This document shows positions 1 through 6,406 of a DNA stretch of 11,073 nucleotides, piece by piece. The stretch's first letter is position 1. Every line of letters starts with the position of its first letter. The stretch lies in NCBI GenBank assembly GCA_030428345.1, contig JAUIBM010000040.1, positions 1 through 11,073 of the forward strand, in the 5' to 3' direction. A model generated the notes under the pieces. It had not been told where the DNA came from. It worked only from the letters and a program-made list of their open reading frames with translations, and did not search any database. The stretch is from Alphaproteobacteria bacterium (GTDB lineage Bacteria; Pseudomonadota; Alphaproteobacteria; Rhizobiales; Rhizobiaceae). Position numbers and translations under genes: made by a program.

Positions 1-381
1 GGTCAGCGGAATACCGGCCAGGGACAGCAGTACGGTAATGAGTACCGCAGAGAGCCAGGAATTACGCCAGAACAGGCCACGGAAATCCGCAAGCGTATCC
101 AGTTCCTTCTCACTGTTGGAAATGGCACTGATGACGGCAAAGCCGGCAATGGACATCAGGAAGTACGCCAGTATGTAAAAGCTCATGCTTTCAACAGACA
201 AGGCATCGGCAATACCGGCAGCGGCAATGACCACCACCAGCAGGTAGCCCAGATGGGCAATCGAGGAATAGGCAAACAGGCGCTTGATGTTGGTCTGCAT
301 GACCGCCAGCAGGTTGCCGATGATCATGGAGGCCGCCGCCATGGCCGTTCCACCAATCAATCTAGTCAGGGTCTTGAGCAT
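1..381 (-). CDS. nuoN: NADH-quinone oxidoreductase subunit N (NuoN), N-terminally truncated fragment running off the window
   Basis: Reading the minus strand from an ATG at 381 gives 127 open codons to the window edge. The product carries the NuoN hallmark QTNIKRLFAYSSIAHLGYLL at residues 29-48, then RGLFWR (101-106) and SLAGIPLT (120-127), with four hydrophobic membrane-type stretches (about 9-28, 43-60, 66-86, 109-125). NuoN is an antiporter-like membrane subunit of respiratory complex I, usually near 480 residues. These motifs belong to its second half, so some 250 or more N-terminal residues are missing. An in-frame TAG lies seven codons upstream (near 403-405), and I could not find the missing part in another frame. 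A Shine-Dalgarno-like AAGGAAGGA sits about 9 bases before the ATG. The sequence resembles gammaproteobacterial NuoN more than alphaproteobacterial forms (which usually have SSIGHMGY), and is visibly less GC-rich than the rest. It may be a real broken gene, a rearrangement edge, or an assembly chimera. Family identity is secure; the start and status are not. Confidence 0.75.
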   Translation of the reverse strand, partial: MLKTLTRLIGGTAMAAASMIIGNLLAVMQTNIKRLFAYSSIAHLGYLLVVVIAAAGIADALSVESMSFYILAYFLMSIAGFAVISAISNSEKELDTLADFRGLFWRNSWLSAVLITVLLSLAGIPLT

Positions 382-428
382 TTCGCCTGTTCCTTCCTTC
401 TATTGTTAGTTACTGAACCATCTGTCCG
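382..428. other. Low-GC spacer between the oxidoreductase gene and the nuoN fragment; possible breakpoint
   Basis: This 47-base stretch separates the TGA of the Gfo/Idh gene from the first ATG of the nuoN fragment. It is AT-richer than the catabolic cluster (TATTGTTAGTTACTGAACC on the plus strand). It holds an in-frame TAG upstream of the nuoN fragment and a purine-rich AAGGAAGGA. I see no stable hairpin with a T-tract, so no terminator can be called after the operon. The change in composition and the abrupt start of NuoN homology place a possible breakpoint here. Confidence 0.4.
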
Positions 429-1451
429 TCACCCAAGCGCCACCGGTCGCCCTTCGCGGCAGGATTTCTCCGCCGCCAGACAGACCTCCACCGCAACACG
501 CGCCTCTTGCGGGGAAAGGATCGACCTTCCCTCGCGAAAACCGGCAAACGCCGCGCGCAGATTCTCCTCCAGTTCAAACACCTCGCCGGAGCGGGGTATC
601 TCGACAGTCTCCACCGCGCCTTCGCCGCGCTGCACCTTCAGTTCGAAATCGGGATGCATGGTGCGATCGAGCGCCCCGGACCACCACGTCCGTACGCCGC
701 CGGCCGTGCCTCCGATTTCAAGGACGGTGTGGTGTTCGAATCCGGAAAGGCACTGGCTCAGAACAGCGCTCGAGCCGTCTTCCCATTCCAGCACGGTAGC
801 GAAATTGTCGGTCAGATAGCCGCGCGAACCATTGCCGTAGGCGGTGACCCGCGCCGGCTTGCCGTTCTCGGCCGCGTACCACATCACCAGATCGAAGAAA
901 TGCACCAGTTCCTCGAGCACCCAGGATCCGACCTGCGCCGCATCGTAGCGCCAGCCGCCGGACCCCTGCCTGAACTTGTGCCGGTAGAGCGAGAAGTGCT
1001 GGTATCGAACCTTGCCTATATCGCCGGCGGCGACGATGTCGCGAACGCCGCGCCATTGATGCGACACCCGCAATTCGTGATTGAGCGCCACCAGACGGCC
1101 GGCCTTTCCAGCGGCGGCGATGACCTCGTCGCATTGCTCCAGCGTGATTCCGAGCGGTTTTTCAAGAAACACATTCGCCCCAGCCTGCAAGGCTTTGACC
1201 GCAAAGGCTGCGTGGACATTGTTTGGAGCGGTCACATCGACGACGTCGAAGCCGCCGGCCGCCAGCATCTCGTCATAGTCGCGATACCGCGCGGCATTCG
1301 GCGCGTGTTCCCGCGCGGCCTCGTCCGATCTCGACGAGTGGCAATAGATCGAGGCGATCTCGGCGCCTTCAATGGCGTCGATGGCCCGGCAATGCATCTG
1401 GCCCCATGCTCCGAAGCCGGCAAGCGCGATGCGGGTCGTCTCGTTGTTCAT
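429..1451 (-). CDS. Gfo/Idh/MocA family NAD(P)-dependent oxidoreductase
   Basis: The 340-residue protein has the two-domain Gfo/Idh/MocA plan: an N-terminal Rossmann fold with the dinucleotide loop GFGAWG (residues 12-17), the conserved EKP (97-99) whose lysine contacts cofactor and substrate, and a C-terminal alpha/beta domain. The segment GGWRYD (165-170) and the helix holding H184 and D187 (ELVHFFD) match the usual catalytic region with its His-Asp pair. Family members oxidise or reduce sugars, inositols, sugar acids or imines. The exact substrate cannot be read from sequence. The start codon overlaps the stop of the ABC ATPase gene in an ATGA, so the two are translationally coupled, and this appears to be the last gene of the operon. 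In context it could oxidise the aldose that feeds the lactonase, or reduce a keto or imine intermediate. Length and motifs are intact. Confidence 0.9.
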   Translation of the reverse strand: MNNETTRIALAGFGAWGQMHCRAIDAIEGAEIASIYCHSSRSDEAAREHAPNAARYRDYDEMLAAGGFDVVDVTAPNNVHAAFAVKALQAGANVFLEKPLGITLEQCDEVIAAAGKAGRLVALNHELRVSHQWRGVRDIVAAGDIGKVRYQHFSLYRHKFRQGSGGWRYDAAQVGSWVLEELVHFFDLVMWYAAENGKPARVTAYGNGSRGYLTDNFATVLEWEDGSSAVLSQCLSGFEHHTVLEIGGTAGGVRTWWSGALDRTMHPDFELKVQRGEGAVETVEIPRSGEVFELEENLRAAFAGFREGRSILSPQEARVAVEVCLAAEKSCREGRPVALG

Positions 1452-2536
1452 CTGATTGCCTTTCCGCTCGCTGTATCGAAAATATGCGCGCGGGCGGGAT
1501 TGACGCCGAAGCGCACCCTCTCCCCGCCCTTTGGCCGCACGTTCTGCTGGACCCTCGCTGTGATCGCGTGGCCTCCGACATCGGCGAATATCAGCGTGTC
1601 GGGCCCGAGCGCCTCGATAACGTCGACCACGCCCTCTACCGCCACCTCGCCCGGCCCGGCCTCATCGCTCAGGATCGAAAGATCCTCGGGCCGGATTCCG
1701 ATCGTCAGATTGCCGGCCGCCAGAGCCTCGGCCGGCGCGTTCGGGTATGCGAAGCCCTGGTCGCCCGCGACCTGCAGTCCGCCCTCGCCATTCGCCCTGG
1801 CGGGAAGAAAATTCATGGTCGGCGACCCGATGAAACCGGCGACGAACAGCGTGTCCGGCTTGTGATAGACCTCATCGGGCGTGCCGATCTGGTCGATCCT
1901 GCCGCCATTCATCACCACCACGCGATCCGCCAGGGTCATCGCCTCGACCTGGTCATGCGTCACATAGACGGTCGTCACGCCCAGCTTGCGATGCAGCTTC
2001 TTGATTTCCAGCCGCATCGAGCCGCGCAGTTTTGCGTCCAGGTTCGAAAGCGGCTCGTCAAACAGGAAAACCTGCGGCTTGCGCACGATGGCGCGCCCCA
2101 TGGCGACGCGCTGCCGCTGACCGCCCGACAATTGCTTGGGCCGGCGGTCGAGCAGGTCCTGCAGTCCCAATATCTGGGCCGCCTCCCGCACGCGCCCGTC
2201 GATCTCCGGCTTCGCCGTCTTGCGATAGCGCAGCGAGAACGCCATGTTCTCGTAGACCGACATATGCGGGTAGAGGGCGTAATCCTGAAACACCATCGCG
2301 ATGTCGCGGTCGCGCGGCTCCACCTCATTGACGACGCGACCCCCGATCAGGATTTCGCCGCCGGAAATGTCCTCAAGGCCCGCGAGCATGCGCAGCGAGG
2401 TGCTCTTGCCGCAGCCGGAAGGGCCGACGAGAACCAGAAACTCGCCATCGTCGATCGCCAGATCGATCCCGTGCACCACCTGCACGGCGCCGTAGCGTTT
2501 GACCAGATTCCGGAACTCGACTGTCGCCATCGTCAC
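1448..2536 (-). CDS. ABC transporter ATP-binding protein, UgpC/MalK type (carbohydrate uptake)
   Basis: The 362-residue ATPase has all nucleotide-binding motifs: Walker A GPSGCGKST (38-46), Q-loop Gln84, signature LSGGQRQRVAMGRA (136-149), Walker B VFLFDEP (156-162), D-loop SNLDAKL and switch His194. A C-terminal TOBE/OB regulatory domain of about 120 residues follows, with IGIRPEDL. This layout is typical of the CUT1 (MalK/UgpC) group, which energises uptake of sugars, glycosides or glycerol phosphodiesters with two permeases and a periplasmic binding protein. None of those partners is in the window, so this is either an orphan subunit or a shared ATPase serving permeases encoded elsewhere. 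The start is GTG at 2536, overlapping the aldolase stop in a GTGA. An ATG two codons further on (2530) is an alternative. The stop overlaps the next gene in an ATGA. Confidence 0.93.
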   Translation of the reverse strand: MTMATVEFRNLVKRYGAVQVVHGIDLAIDDGEFLVLVGPSGCGKSTSLRMLAGLEDISGGEILIGGRVVNEVEPRDRDIAMVFQDYALYPHMSVYENMAFSLRYRKTAKPEIDGRVREAAQILGLQDLLDRRPKQLSGGQRQRVAMGRAIVRKPQVFLFDEPLSNLDAKLRGSMRLEIKKLHRKLGVTTVYVTHDQVEAMTLADRVVVMNGGRIDQIGTPDEVYHKPDTLFVAGFIGSPTMNFLPARANGEGGLQVAGDQGFAYPNAPAEALAAGNLTIGIRPEDLSILSDEAGPGEVAVEGVVDVIEALGPDTLIFADVGGHAITARVQQNVRPKGGERVRFGVNPARAHIFDTASGKAIR

Positions 2537-3354
2537 GCGCCCTTGCGGATCTTGTGTTGTTCGGCGATCGACCGAAAGTGCTGCGAGGCGCTCCTTGCCG
2601 CCTGGAACACCATCGCCGCGTCATTGGAGACCGCGACGAAATCATAGCCGTTGCGCAGGTGCCGCTCGGCAAGCTCCGCATTGGCGGACATCACCCCCAC
2701 TGCCTTGCCCGCCGCGCGAACCTCGGCCGCCGCAGCGTCGATTGCCGCCGTGACATCGGCGTCGCCTGCCTTGCCGATCTTGCCCATGCTGGCGGCCAGA
2801 TCGCCCGGCCCGAAGAAGACCGCATCCACCCCGTCGACCGCCGCAATCTCGCCGACCCTGTCGAGCGCCAGCCGGGTCTCGGCCTGGACGATCAGGAACA
2901 ATGTATCGGAAGCGTGGGCCAGATAATCGGGATCGAAACCGAAGCGGCTGGCGCGATGCATCGCCGCCACGCCCCGCCTGCCGCGCGGCGGATAGTGCAT
3001 CGCCTGCACCGCCTCGCGGGCTTCGTCGACCGACTGGACATAGGGCAGCATGACGGTGCGCGCGCCCGCATCCAGATATTGCTTGAGCAGGATCGGATCG
3101 TTCCAGGGCAGACGCACGATCGGCACGGTGCGCGTCGCGGCCAGGATGCGCAGATGCATCATGGCGTCGGCCAGCGTCACAGGCGAATGCTCGCCATCGA
3201 CCAGCAGCCAGTCATATCCGGCGAGGCTGAGCCCCTCGGTGACGTTGAACGAGTTCAGCATCGACCAGACACCGATCAGCGGCTGGCCCGCCTGCAGCGC
3301 ACGAGCGAACGGATTTCCAACCGCTTCGGCGAACCCCGCATCCATTCGGTTCAT
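2533..3354 (-). CDS. HpcH/HpaI family class II pyruvate-type aldolase
   Basis: The protein (273 residues from the ATG at 3354) is a metal-dependent aldolase of the HpcH/HpaI family, which includes 4-hydroxy-2-oxoheptanedioate aldolase, 2-keto-3-deoxy-rhamnonate aldolase and 2-keto-3-deoxyglucarate aldolase. Visible signatures are LVDGEHSP with His56, IVRLP with Arg81, QAET with metal ligand Glu159, and FFGPGDLAASMG with metal ligand Asp185. The reaction expected from the family is retro-aldol cleavage of a 2-keto-3-deoxy acid to pyruvate (or a related 2-oxo acid) plus an aldehyde. I chose the ATG at 3354 because GGGAGGG lies 9 bases upstream and it begins one base after the previous stop. An earlier ATG at 3378 has no ribosome binding site. 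It overlaps the ABC ATPase gene by four bases. In this cluster it would be the carbon-splitting step after the enolase-superfamily enzyme. The aldehyde product cannot be predicted. Confidence 0.92.
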   Translation of the reverse strand: MNRMDAGFAEAVGNPFARALQAGQPLIGVWSMLNSFNVTEGLSLAGYDWLLVDGEHSPVTLADAMMHLRILAATRTVPIVRLPWNDPILLKQYLDAGARTVMLPYVQSVDEAREAVQAMHYPPRGRRGVAAMHRASRFGFDPDYLAHASDTLFLIVQAETRLALDRVGEIAAVDGVDAVFFGPGDLAASMGKIGKAGDADVTAAIDAAAAEVRAAGKAVGVMSANAELAERHLRNGYDFVAVSNDAAMVFQAARSASQHFRSIAEQHKIRKGA

Positions 3355-3355
3355 T

Positions 3356-4453
3356 TCAGGCCACCCTCCCACGCGCATCGATATTCAGCCGCGAAGAGAT
3401 CACGCCGTCGCGCACGGTCTGGATCTCGTCGTACATGTTGACGACCGGGCAAACGTGATTGGGCAGCACCCGCACGATTTCCCCGATAGCGGGAACATTC
3501 GGGCAGTCGGAAACATCGACGAAGCCGTGCTCCTCGGCGAAGCGCACCAGCCTGGCCTGCGGGTAATCGGGAAAGAAGCCGTAGTCCGCGAACCCGACCA
3601 GTTCGCTCGTAAGCGCTTTCGATCCGGCGTCGAGCATCACCCGGTTGCTCGCGGGGTGCGAGACCACGGTCGAATAAACAAACAATGCGCAGTCTTGCGG
3701 CCGGGCCGCCCCAAGCGAGACCATCTGACGGTCGTTGAAGATGCAGGTTCCAGCCCGGAACTCGGTCTCGCTGAACTGCCCGGCATAGGCGAGGTTGGGC
3801 GTGCCGCCCGCCGAGACGGTTTCGATGTCGAGTCCGCGCTGGGCGCAGAGCCCGCGCGTCTCATCGACAAAGGCCCGGGCCTCGGCGCAAGCGCCATTGG
3901 GCGGATAGAGCAGCAAGCCGGCGAACGCCAGGTCGGGTAATTCGCTGATCGCCTGCGCAAGGGAGGCGGCCGCCTCCGGCGTGGCGACGCCGCAACGCTC
4001 GCGGCCGGTATCGCACTCCACCAGCACGCGCAGCCGCTTGCCGCTGCCGGCGACGGCTTTGCCCAGATCCATCGCCACGATCCAGTTGTCGCACGCAACG
4101 GTGAGCGATACGCGGGAATTGAGCCTGGCAAGCCTCGGGTGCTTGGCGGCGCCAAGGATGTTGTAGCTTATCAGGATGTCGTCGATGCCGGCATCGGCCA
4201 TGACCTCGGCCTCGCCGAGCTTCTGGCAGGTGATCCCGGCGGCGCCGTGCCTGATCTGCAGCCTGGCGAGTTCCACCGATTTGTGGGTCTTGATATGCGG
4301 CCGGTTCGCGACCCCGGCCTCGTCGCAAATCCGCTGGGTGCGGATGATGTTTCTCTCCGCGGTATTCCAGTCAATCACGGGGACGGGCGTATCGAGCGGC
4401 TGATCCTCGAAGTTCCAGGTCGAACCCGCGTCCCAAGGTAGTGGATCTGCCAA
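3356..4453 (-). CDS. PLP- and metal-dependent D-threonine aldolase / D-serine dehydratase (DSD1) family enzyme
   Basis: This 365-residue protein is a fold-type III (alanine-racemase-like) PLP enzyme of the DSD1/D-threonine aldolase group (COG3616). The N-terminal barrel starts with LDTPVPVID and contains RPHIKTHK (residues 51-58), the segment that carries the PLP-binding lysine. TCQKLGEAE follows. The C-terminal domain ends with PNHVCPVVN, where His333 and Cys335 form an H-x-C pair like the zinc site of eukaryotic-type D-serine dehydratases; D-threonine aldolases more often have H-x-D. It should act on a D-amino acid with a 3-hydroxyl group, by elimination to a 2-oxo acid plus ammonia or by retro-aldol cleavage to glycine plus aldehyde. 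The start is a TTG at 4453 with GGAGGA 8 bases upstream; the open frame extends to 4516 without other signals. RidA in the same cluster would suit the dehydratase reaction, which releases an enamine. Family is secure; reaction and substrate are open. Confidence 0.87.
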   Translation of the reverse strand: MADPLPWDAGSTWNFEDQPLDTPVPVIDWNTAERNIIRTQRICDEAGVANRPHIKTHKSVELARLQIRHGAAGITCQKLGEAEVMADAGIDDILISYNILGAAKHPRLARLNSRVSLTVACDNWIVAMDLGKAVAGSGKRLRVLVECDTGRERCGVATPEAAASLAQAISELPDLAFAGLLLYPPNGACAEARAFVDETRGLCAQRGLDIETVSAGGTPNLAYAGQFSETEFRAGTCIFNDRQMVSLGAARPQDCALFVYSTVVSHPASNRVMLDAGSKALTSELVGFADYGFFPDYPQARLVRFAEEHGFVDVSDCPNVPAIGEIVRVLPNHVCPVVNMYDEIQTVRDGVISSRLNIDARGRVA

Positions 4454-4461
4454 TGAAGCGG

Positions 4462-4467
4462 TCCTCC
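4462..4467 (-). promoter_or_regulatory. Ribosome binding site that fixes the TTG start of the DSD1-family gene
   Basis: The minus strand reads GGAGGA, then 8 bases, then TTG at 4453-4451. No ATG or GTG in the frame has a comparable Shine-Dalgarno, and homology to the family starts soon after. This supports a TTG start. Confidence 0.65.
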
Positions 4468-4497
4468 AAGCGAAGCCTGACCGCACAAGACTGCACG

Positions 4498-4512
4498 CAG
4501 GACGGCGTCCTG
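4498..4512. repeat. Perfect 15-base palindrome CAGGACG-G-CGTCCTG in the 5' leader of the DSD1-family gene
   Basis: CAGGACG and CGTCCTG are exact reverse complements around one central base. As RNA this could form a six-pair stem with a three-base loop. It is not followed by a T-tract on either strand, so it does not look like an intrinsic terminator. It sits about 31 bases before the ribosome binding site of the downstream gene and could be a second protein-binding site or a leader hairpin. Confidence 0.45.
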
Positions 4513-4541
4513 ACAAGAAAAATCTTACATACCAAGATCAA

Positions 4542-4558
4542 GTTTCATATCGTGATAC
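4542..4558. promoter_or_regulatory. Putative IclR-family operator, copy 2 (GTTTC-N7-GATAC)
   Basis: The sequence GTTTCATATCGTGATAC is an imperfect inverted repeat (GTTTC against GATAC, one mismatch). It matches the site at 9565-9581, sharing the half-site positions and an unbroken CGTGATAC followed by TAT. It overlaps the stop codon of the amidohydrolase gene and lies upstream of the DSD1-family gene. Two copies, each in one of the two main non-coding gaps of a cluster with a single regulator gene, make an operator for that regulator the likely reading. Confidence 0.55.
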
Positions 4559-5730
4559 TATTGGGTGGCCAATTCGAAGTCCCGGGGCGCCGCCTCGCGC
4601 CATTGCCCGCCGATGAGACTGCCGCGCGCGCCCAGAAGCATTGCACCCTCGCGCGTCTGGCCCTGGACGTCGGTGAAGACAAAGCGGCGTTCGATCTGCT
4701 CCAGCAGGCTGATATCGGCGGGTCCGCCGACCGACAGGTGCCCCAGGTCCGTGCGCCGCATCGCCCGGGCCGGATTTTCGCTCGCCATCGCCACGACCTG
4801 CGGAAGGTCGAGGCCGCAATTGAGCAACTTGCTCATGGTGTGCAGGAGGTCGAAGGCCGGGCCATCGACGCACAGGGCGTGCACGTCGGAGGAAATGATG
4901 TCGGGCGGGAAGCCGTCCGCGATCGCCTCTTCGGCGCTCTGGAAGCCGAACGCTCCCATTCCATGGCCGATATCGAACAGCACGCCCCGCTCGCGCGCAT
5001 CGCGCAGCGCCGGCAACACCAGGCCTTTCTCGTCGACCGGCGCATTTGGCGCCGGCCGGTAGCAATGCGTCAGGACATCGCCCGGCCTGAGCCTTGAAAC
5101 AATTTCGCCATAGCTTGGCGGCGGCTTGCCGATATGGGTCATCAGCGGCAGGCCGGTGCGCTCCGCCGCCTCGAGCGCCCGCTCCAGCGCAAGCAGGCCG
5201 ATATCGCCGGATGTGCCCGGACCGAGGCGAACCTTCACCCCGACCACGATTTCACGATTGGCTTCGACAGCAGCGACGCAATGATCCACCGACAGCAATT
5301 CGTGGATGGACGCCTCGCCGAACGAATAATTCCGGTCGAAGGCGAATATCCCCGGATAGGAGATGTTGACATAGGCTAGCAGCCGGAACTGGGAACTGGC
5401 GAAGACGAAATCCCGCAATCCGGCAAAATTGCCGTAGCCGGCGCTTCCCGCGTCGACCAGCGTCACCGCTCCCGACCGCCGCGCCACCGGCTCGGGATCG
5501 ACGCCATAGGCTGTCGCCTTGTGATAGATGTGGGTGTGCAGATCGATGAGGCCGGGCACGACGAGCAGACCCCGCGCATCGATGCTGCGCATGCCTTCGA
5601 CGCCCGGAAGACTGTCCTCGATCGCGGCGATCCGGCCATTGGCGATGGCGATGTCGGCCACCCCGTCGCGCTTGCTGCGCGGATCGATGACGCGGCCGCC
5701 TCTGACGACAAGATCGTATCGGTACACCAT
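4558..5730 (-). CDS. Amidohydrolase-superfamily metallohydrolase, COG3964 (deacetylase / dihydroorotase-like) group
   Basis: This 390-residue enzyme has the amidohydrolase-superfamily barrel with a small N-terminal beta domain (VVRGGRVIDP, then VVPGLIDLHTH). Probable binuclear metal ligands are visible in order: His65 and His67 (LHTH), a candidate carbamylated Lys166 (GVKVRLG), His199 (MTHIGKPP), His222 (LTHCYR) and Asp282 (SSDVH). These motifs fit COG3964, whose members were often mislabelled dihydroorotases; at least one studied member hydrolyses acetylated 2-hydroxy acids. I infer removal of an acyl group, or cleavage of an ester or amide, from an acidic substrate. This would precede the PLP enzyme encoded next in the operon. 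The ATG at 5730 lies inside the preceding dehydrogenase reading frame, consistent with translational coupling. The coding frame is intact to its TAG. Substrate is unknown. Confidence 0.87.
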   Translation of the reverse strand: MVYRYDLVVRGGRVIDPRSKRDGVADIAIANGRIAAIEDSLPGVEGMRSIDARGLLVVPGLIDLHTHIYHKATAYGVDPEPVARRSGAVTLVDAGSAGYGNFAGLRDFVFASSQFRLLAYVNISYPGIFAFDRNYSFGEASIHELLSVDHCVAAVEANREIVVGVKVRLGPGTSGDIGLLALERALEAAERTGLPLMTHIGKPPPSYGEIVSRLRPGDVLTHCYRPAPNAPVDEKGLVLPALRDARERGVLFDIGHGMGAFGFQSAEEAIADGFPPDIISSDVHALCVDGPAFDLLHTMSKLLNCGLDLPQVVAMASENPARAMRRTDLGHLSVGGPADISLLEQIERRFVFTDVQGQTREGAMLLGARGSLIGGQWREAAPRDFELATQ

Positions 5731-6395
5731 GGCAGCGGCATCCCCTTGTAGTCGAACACCTGCCCGGTCTCGTGATTGCCGAGCCGGCGAATGATCTCGC
5801 GCATCGAAGCGACGCTCTCCTCCACCGGCACGGCGGCGTCCCCGCCCCCGCCCGCGGTGTCGACCCAGCCCGGATGGATCGAGACGACCACGATCCCGCG
5901 CGCGAACAGATCGATCGCCAGACTGCGCATCATCGCATTGACGCCCGCCTTGCTGGCGCGATAGCCGTAATGTCCCCCAGACAGGTTGAGCCCGATCGAG
6001 CCCATTCGGCTGGTGATCGAGGCGAAACGGCGCATGCGGCTGGCGGCTAAATTATCCACCAATGTCTCGATCAGCCGCAACGGACCGACCGTGTTCACCT
6101 CGTACATCTTGCGCACATAGTCGAAATCCAGCGATCCAAGCTTGCCCGTGTCGAGCCCGATGCCGGCATTGGAGACGATGAGGTCGATAGGCTCCGCGCC
6201 GAGCGATTGCTTCAAAGCGGCGAACTGCCCGGCTTCGCTGACATCGAGCGCAAGGTGCCGCGCACGAGCCAGATCGCCGTTGCGGTTCGCAATCGATCGA
6301 TAGGTCGCGATCACGTCCCAGCCGGCAGCATCATATTGCATGGCGAATTCACGCCCGATGCCGGCGTCGCACCCCGTGATAAGCACCGTGCTCAT
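5463..6395 (-). CDS. Short-chain dehydrogenase/reductase with a read-through C-terminal tail (apparent stop-codon loss)
   Basis: Counting from the upstream ATG at 6410, the NAD(P)-binding loop is TGCDAGIG (12-19), followed by NAG (81-83), a candidate catalytic Ser138, and Tyr150-x-x-x-Lys154 in YRASK. The fold ends with FDYKGMPLPW (219-228), the normal C-terminus of C-factor-like SDRs. The frame then continues for 87 further residues rich in Ala, Ser and Arg that are simply an alternative frame of the amidohydrolase gene, ending at 5463. The codon after Trp228 is TGT; changing one base (plus-strand A at 5724 to T) would make TGA. A real stop loss or a sequencing error is therefore likely, and the functional domain probably spans 5727-6395. 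I prefer the ATG at 6395, with AGGA 8 bases upstream and a typical MSTVLITG start, over the ATG at 6410, which overlaps the lactonase stop in an ATGA. Role: oxidation or reduction of a sugar or hydroxy-acid intermediate. Confidence 0.8.
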   Translation of the reverse strand: MSTVLITGCDAGIGREFAMQYDAAGWDVIATYRSIANRNGDLARARHLALDVSEAGQFAALKQSLGAEPIDLIVSNAGIGLDTGKLGSLDFDYVRKMYEVNTVGPLRLIETLVDNLAASRMRRFASITSRMGSIGLNLSGGHYGYRASKAGVNAMMRSLAIDLFARGIVVVSIHPGWVDTAGGGGDAAVPVEESVASMREIIRRLGNHETGQVFDYKGMPLPWCTDTILSSEAAASSIRAASATGWPTSPSPMAGSPRSRTVFRASKACAASMRGVCSSCPASSICTPTSITRRQPMASIPSRWRGGRER

Positions 6396-6406
6396 GGCTC
6401 TCTTCC

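Larger units (their letters stand above)
4454..4557. other. Only sizeable non-coding gap inside the operon, AT-rich in its upstream half
   Basis: These 104 bases lie between the amidohydrolase stop and the DSD1-family start. The part from about 4513 to 4560 is strikingly AT-rich by eye compared with the coding flanks. In transcription order the gap holds a putative IclR-type operator (4558-4542), the AT-rich stretch, a perfect palindrome (4512-4498) and a ribosome binding site (4467-4462). This suggests an internal promoter that can drive the downstream four genes separately. I could not identify a convincing -35/-10 pair. Confidence 0.5.

Noticed and set aside
507..1865. A 452-codon plus-strand open frame
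   Set aside because: It is antisense to the Gfo/Idh gene, which has clear family motifs; the translation shows no domain.
1223..2647. A 474-codon open frame on the plus strand
   Set aside because: It lies antisense to the ABC ATPase and oxidoreductase genes, is rich in Arg, His and Ala without recognisable domains, and is explained by high-GC codon bias on the opposite strand.
2554..3441. A 295-codon plus-strand open frame opposite the HpcH/HpaI aldolase
   Set aside because: It is His- and Arg-rich with no domain and overlaps a well-supported gene.
4498..4512. Intrinsic terminator after the amidohydrolase gene
   Set aside because: The palindrome is not followed by a T-tract on either strand; the only T-run lies on the wrong side for the operon direction.
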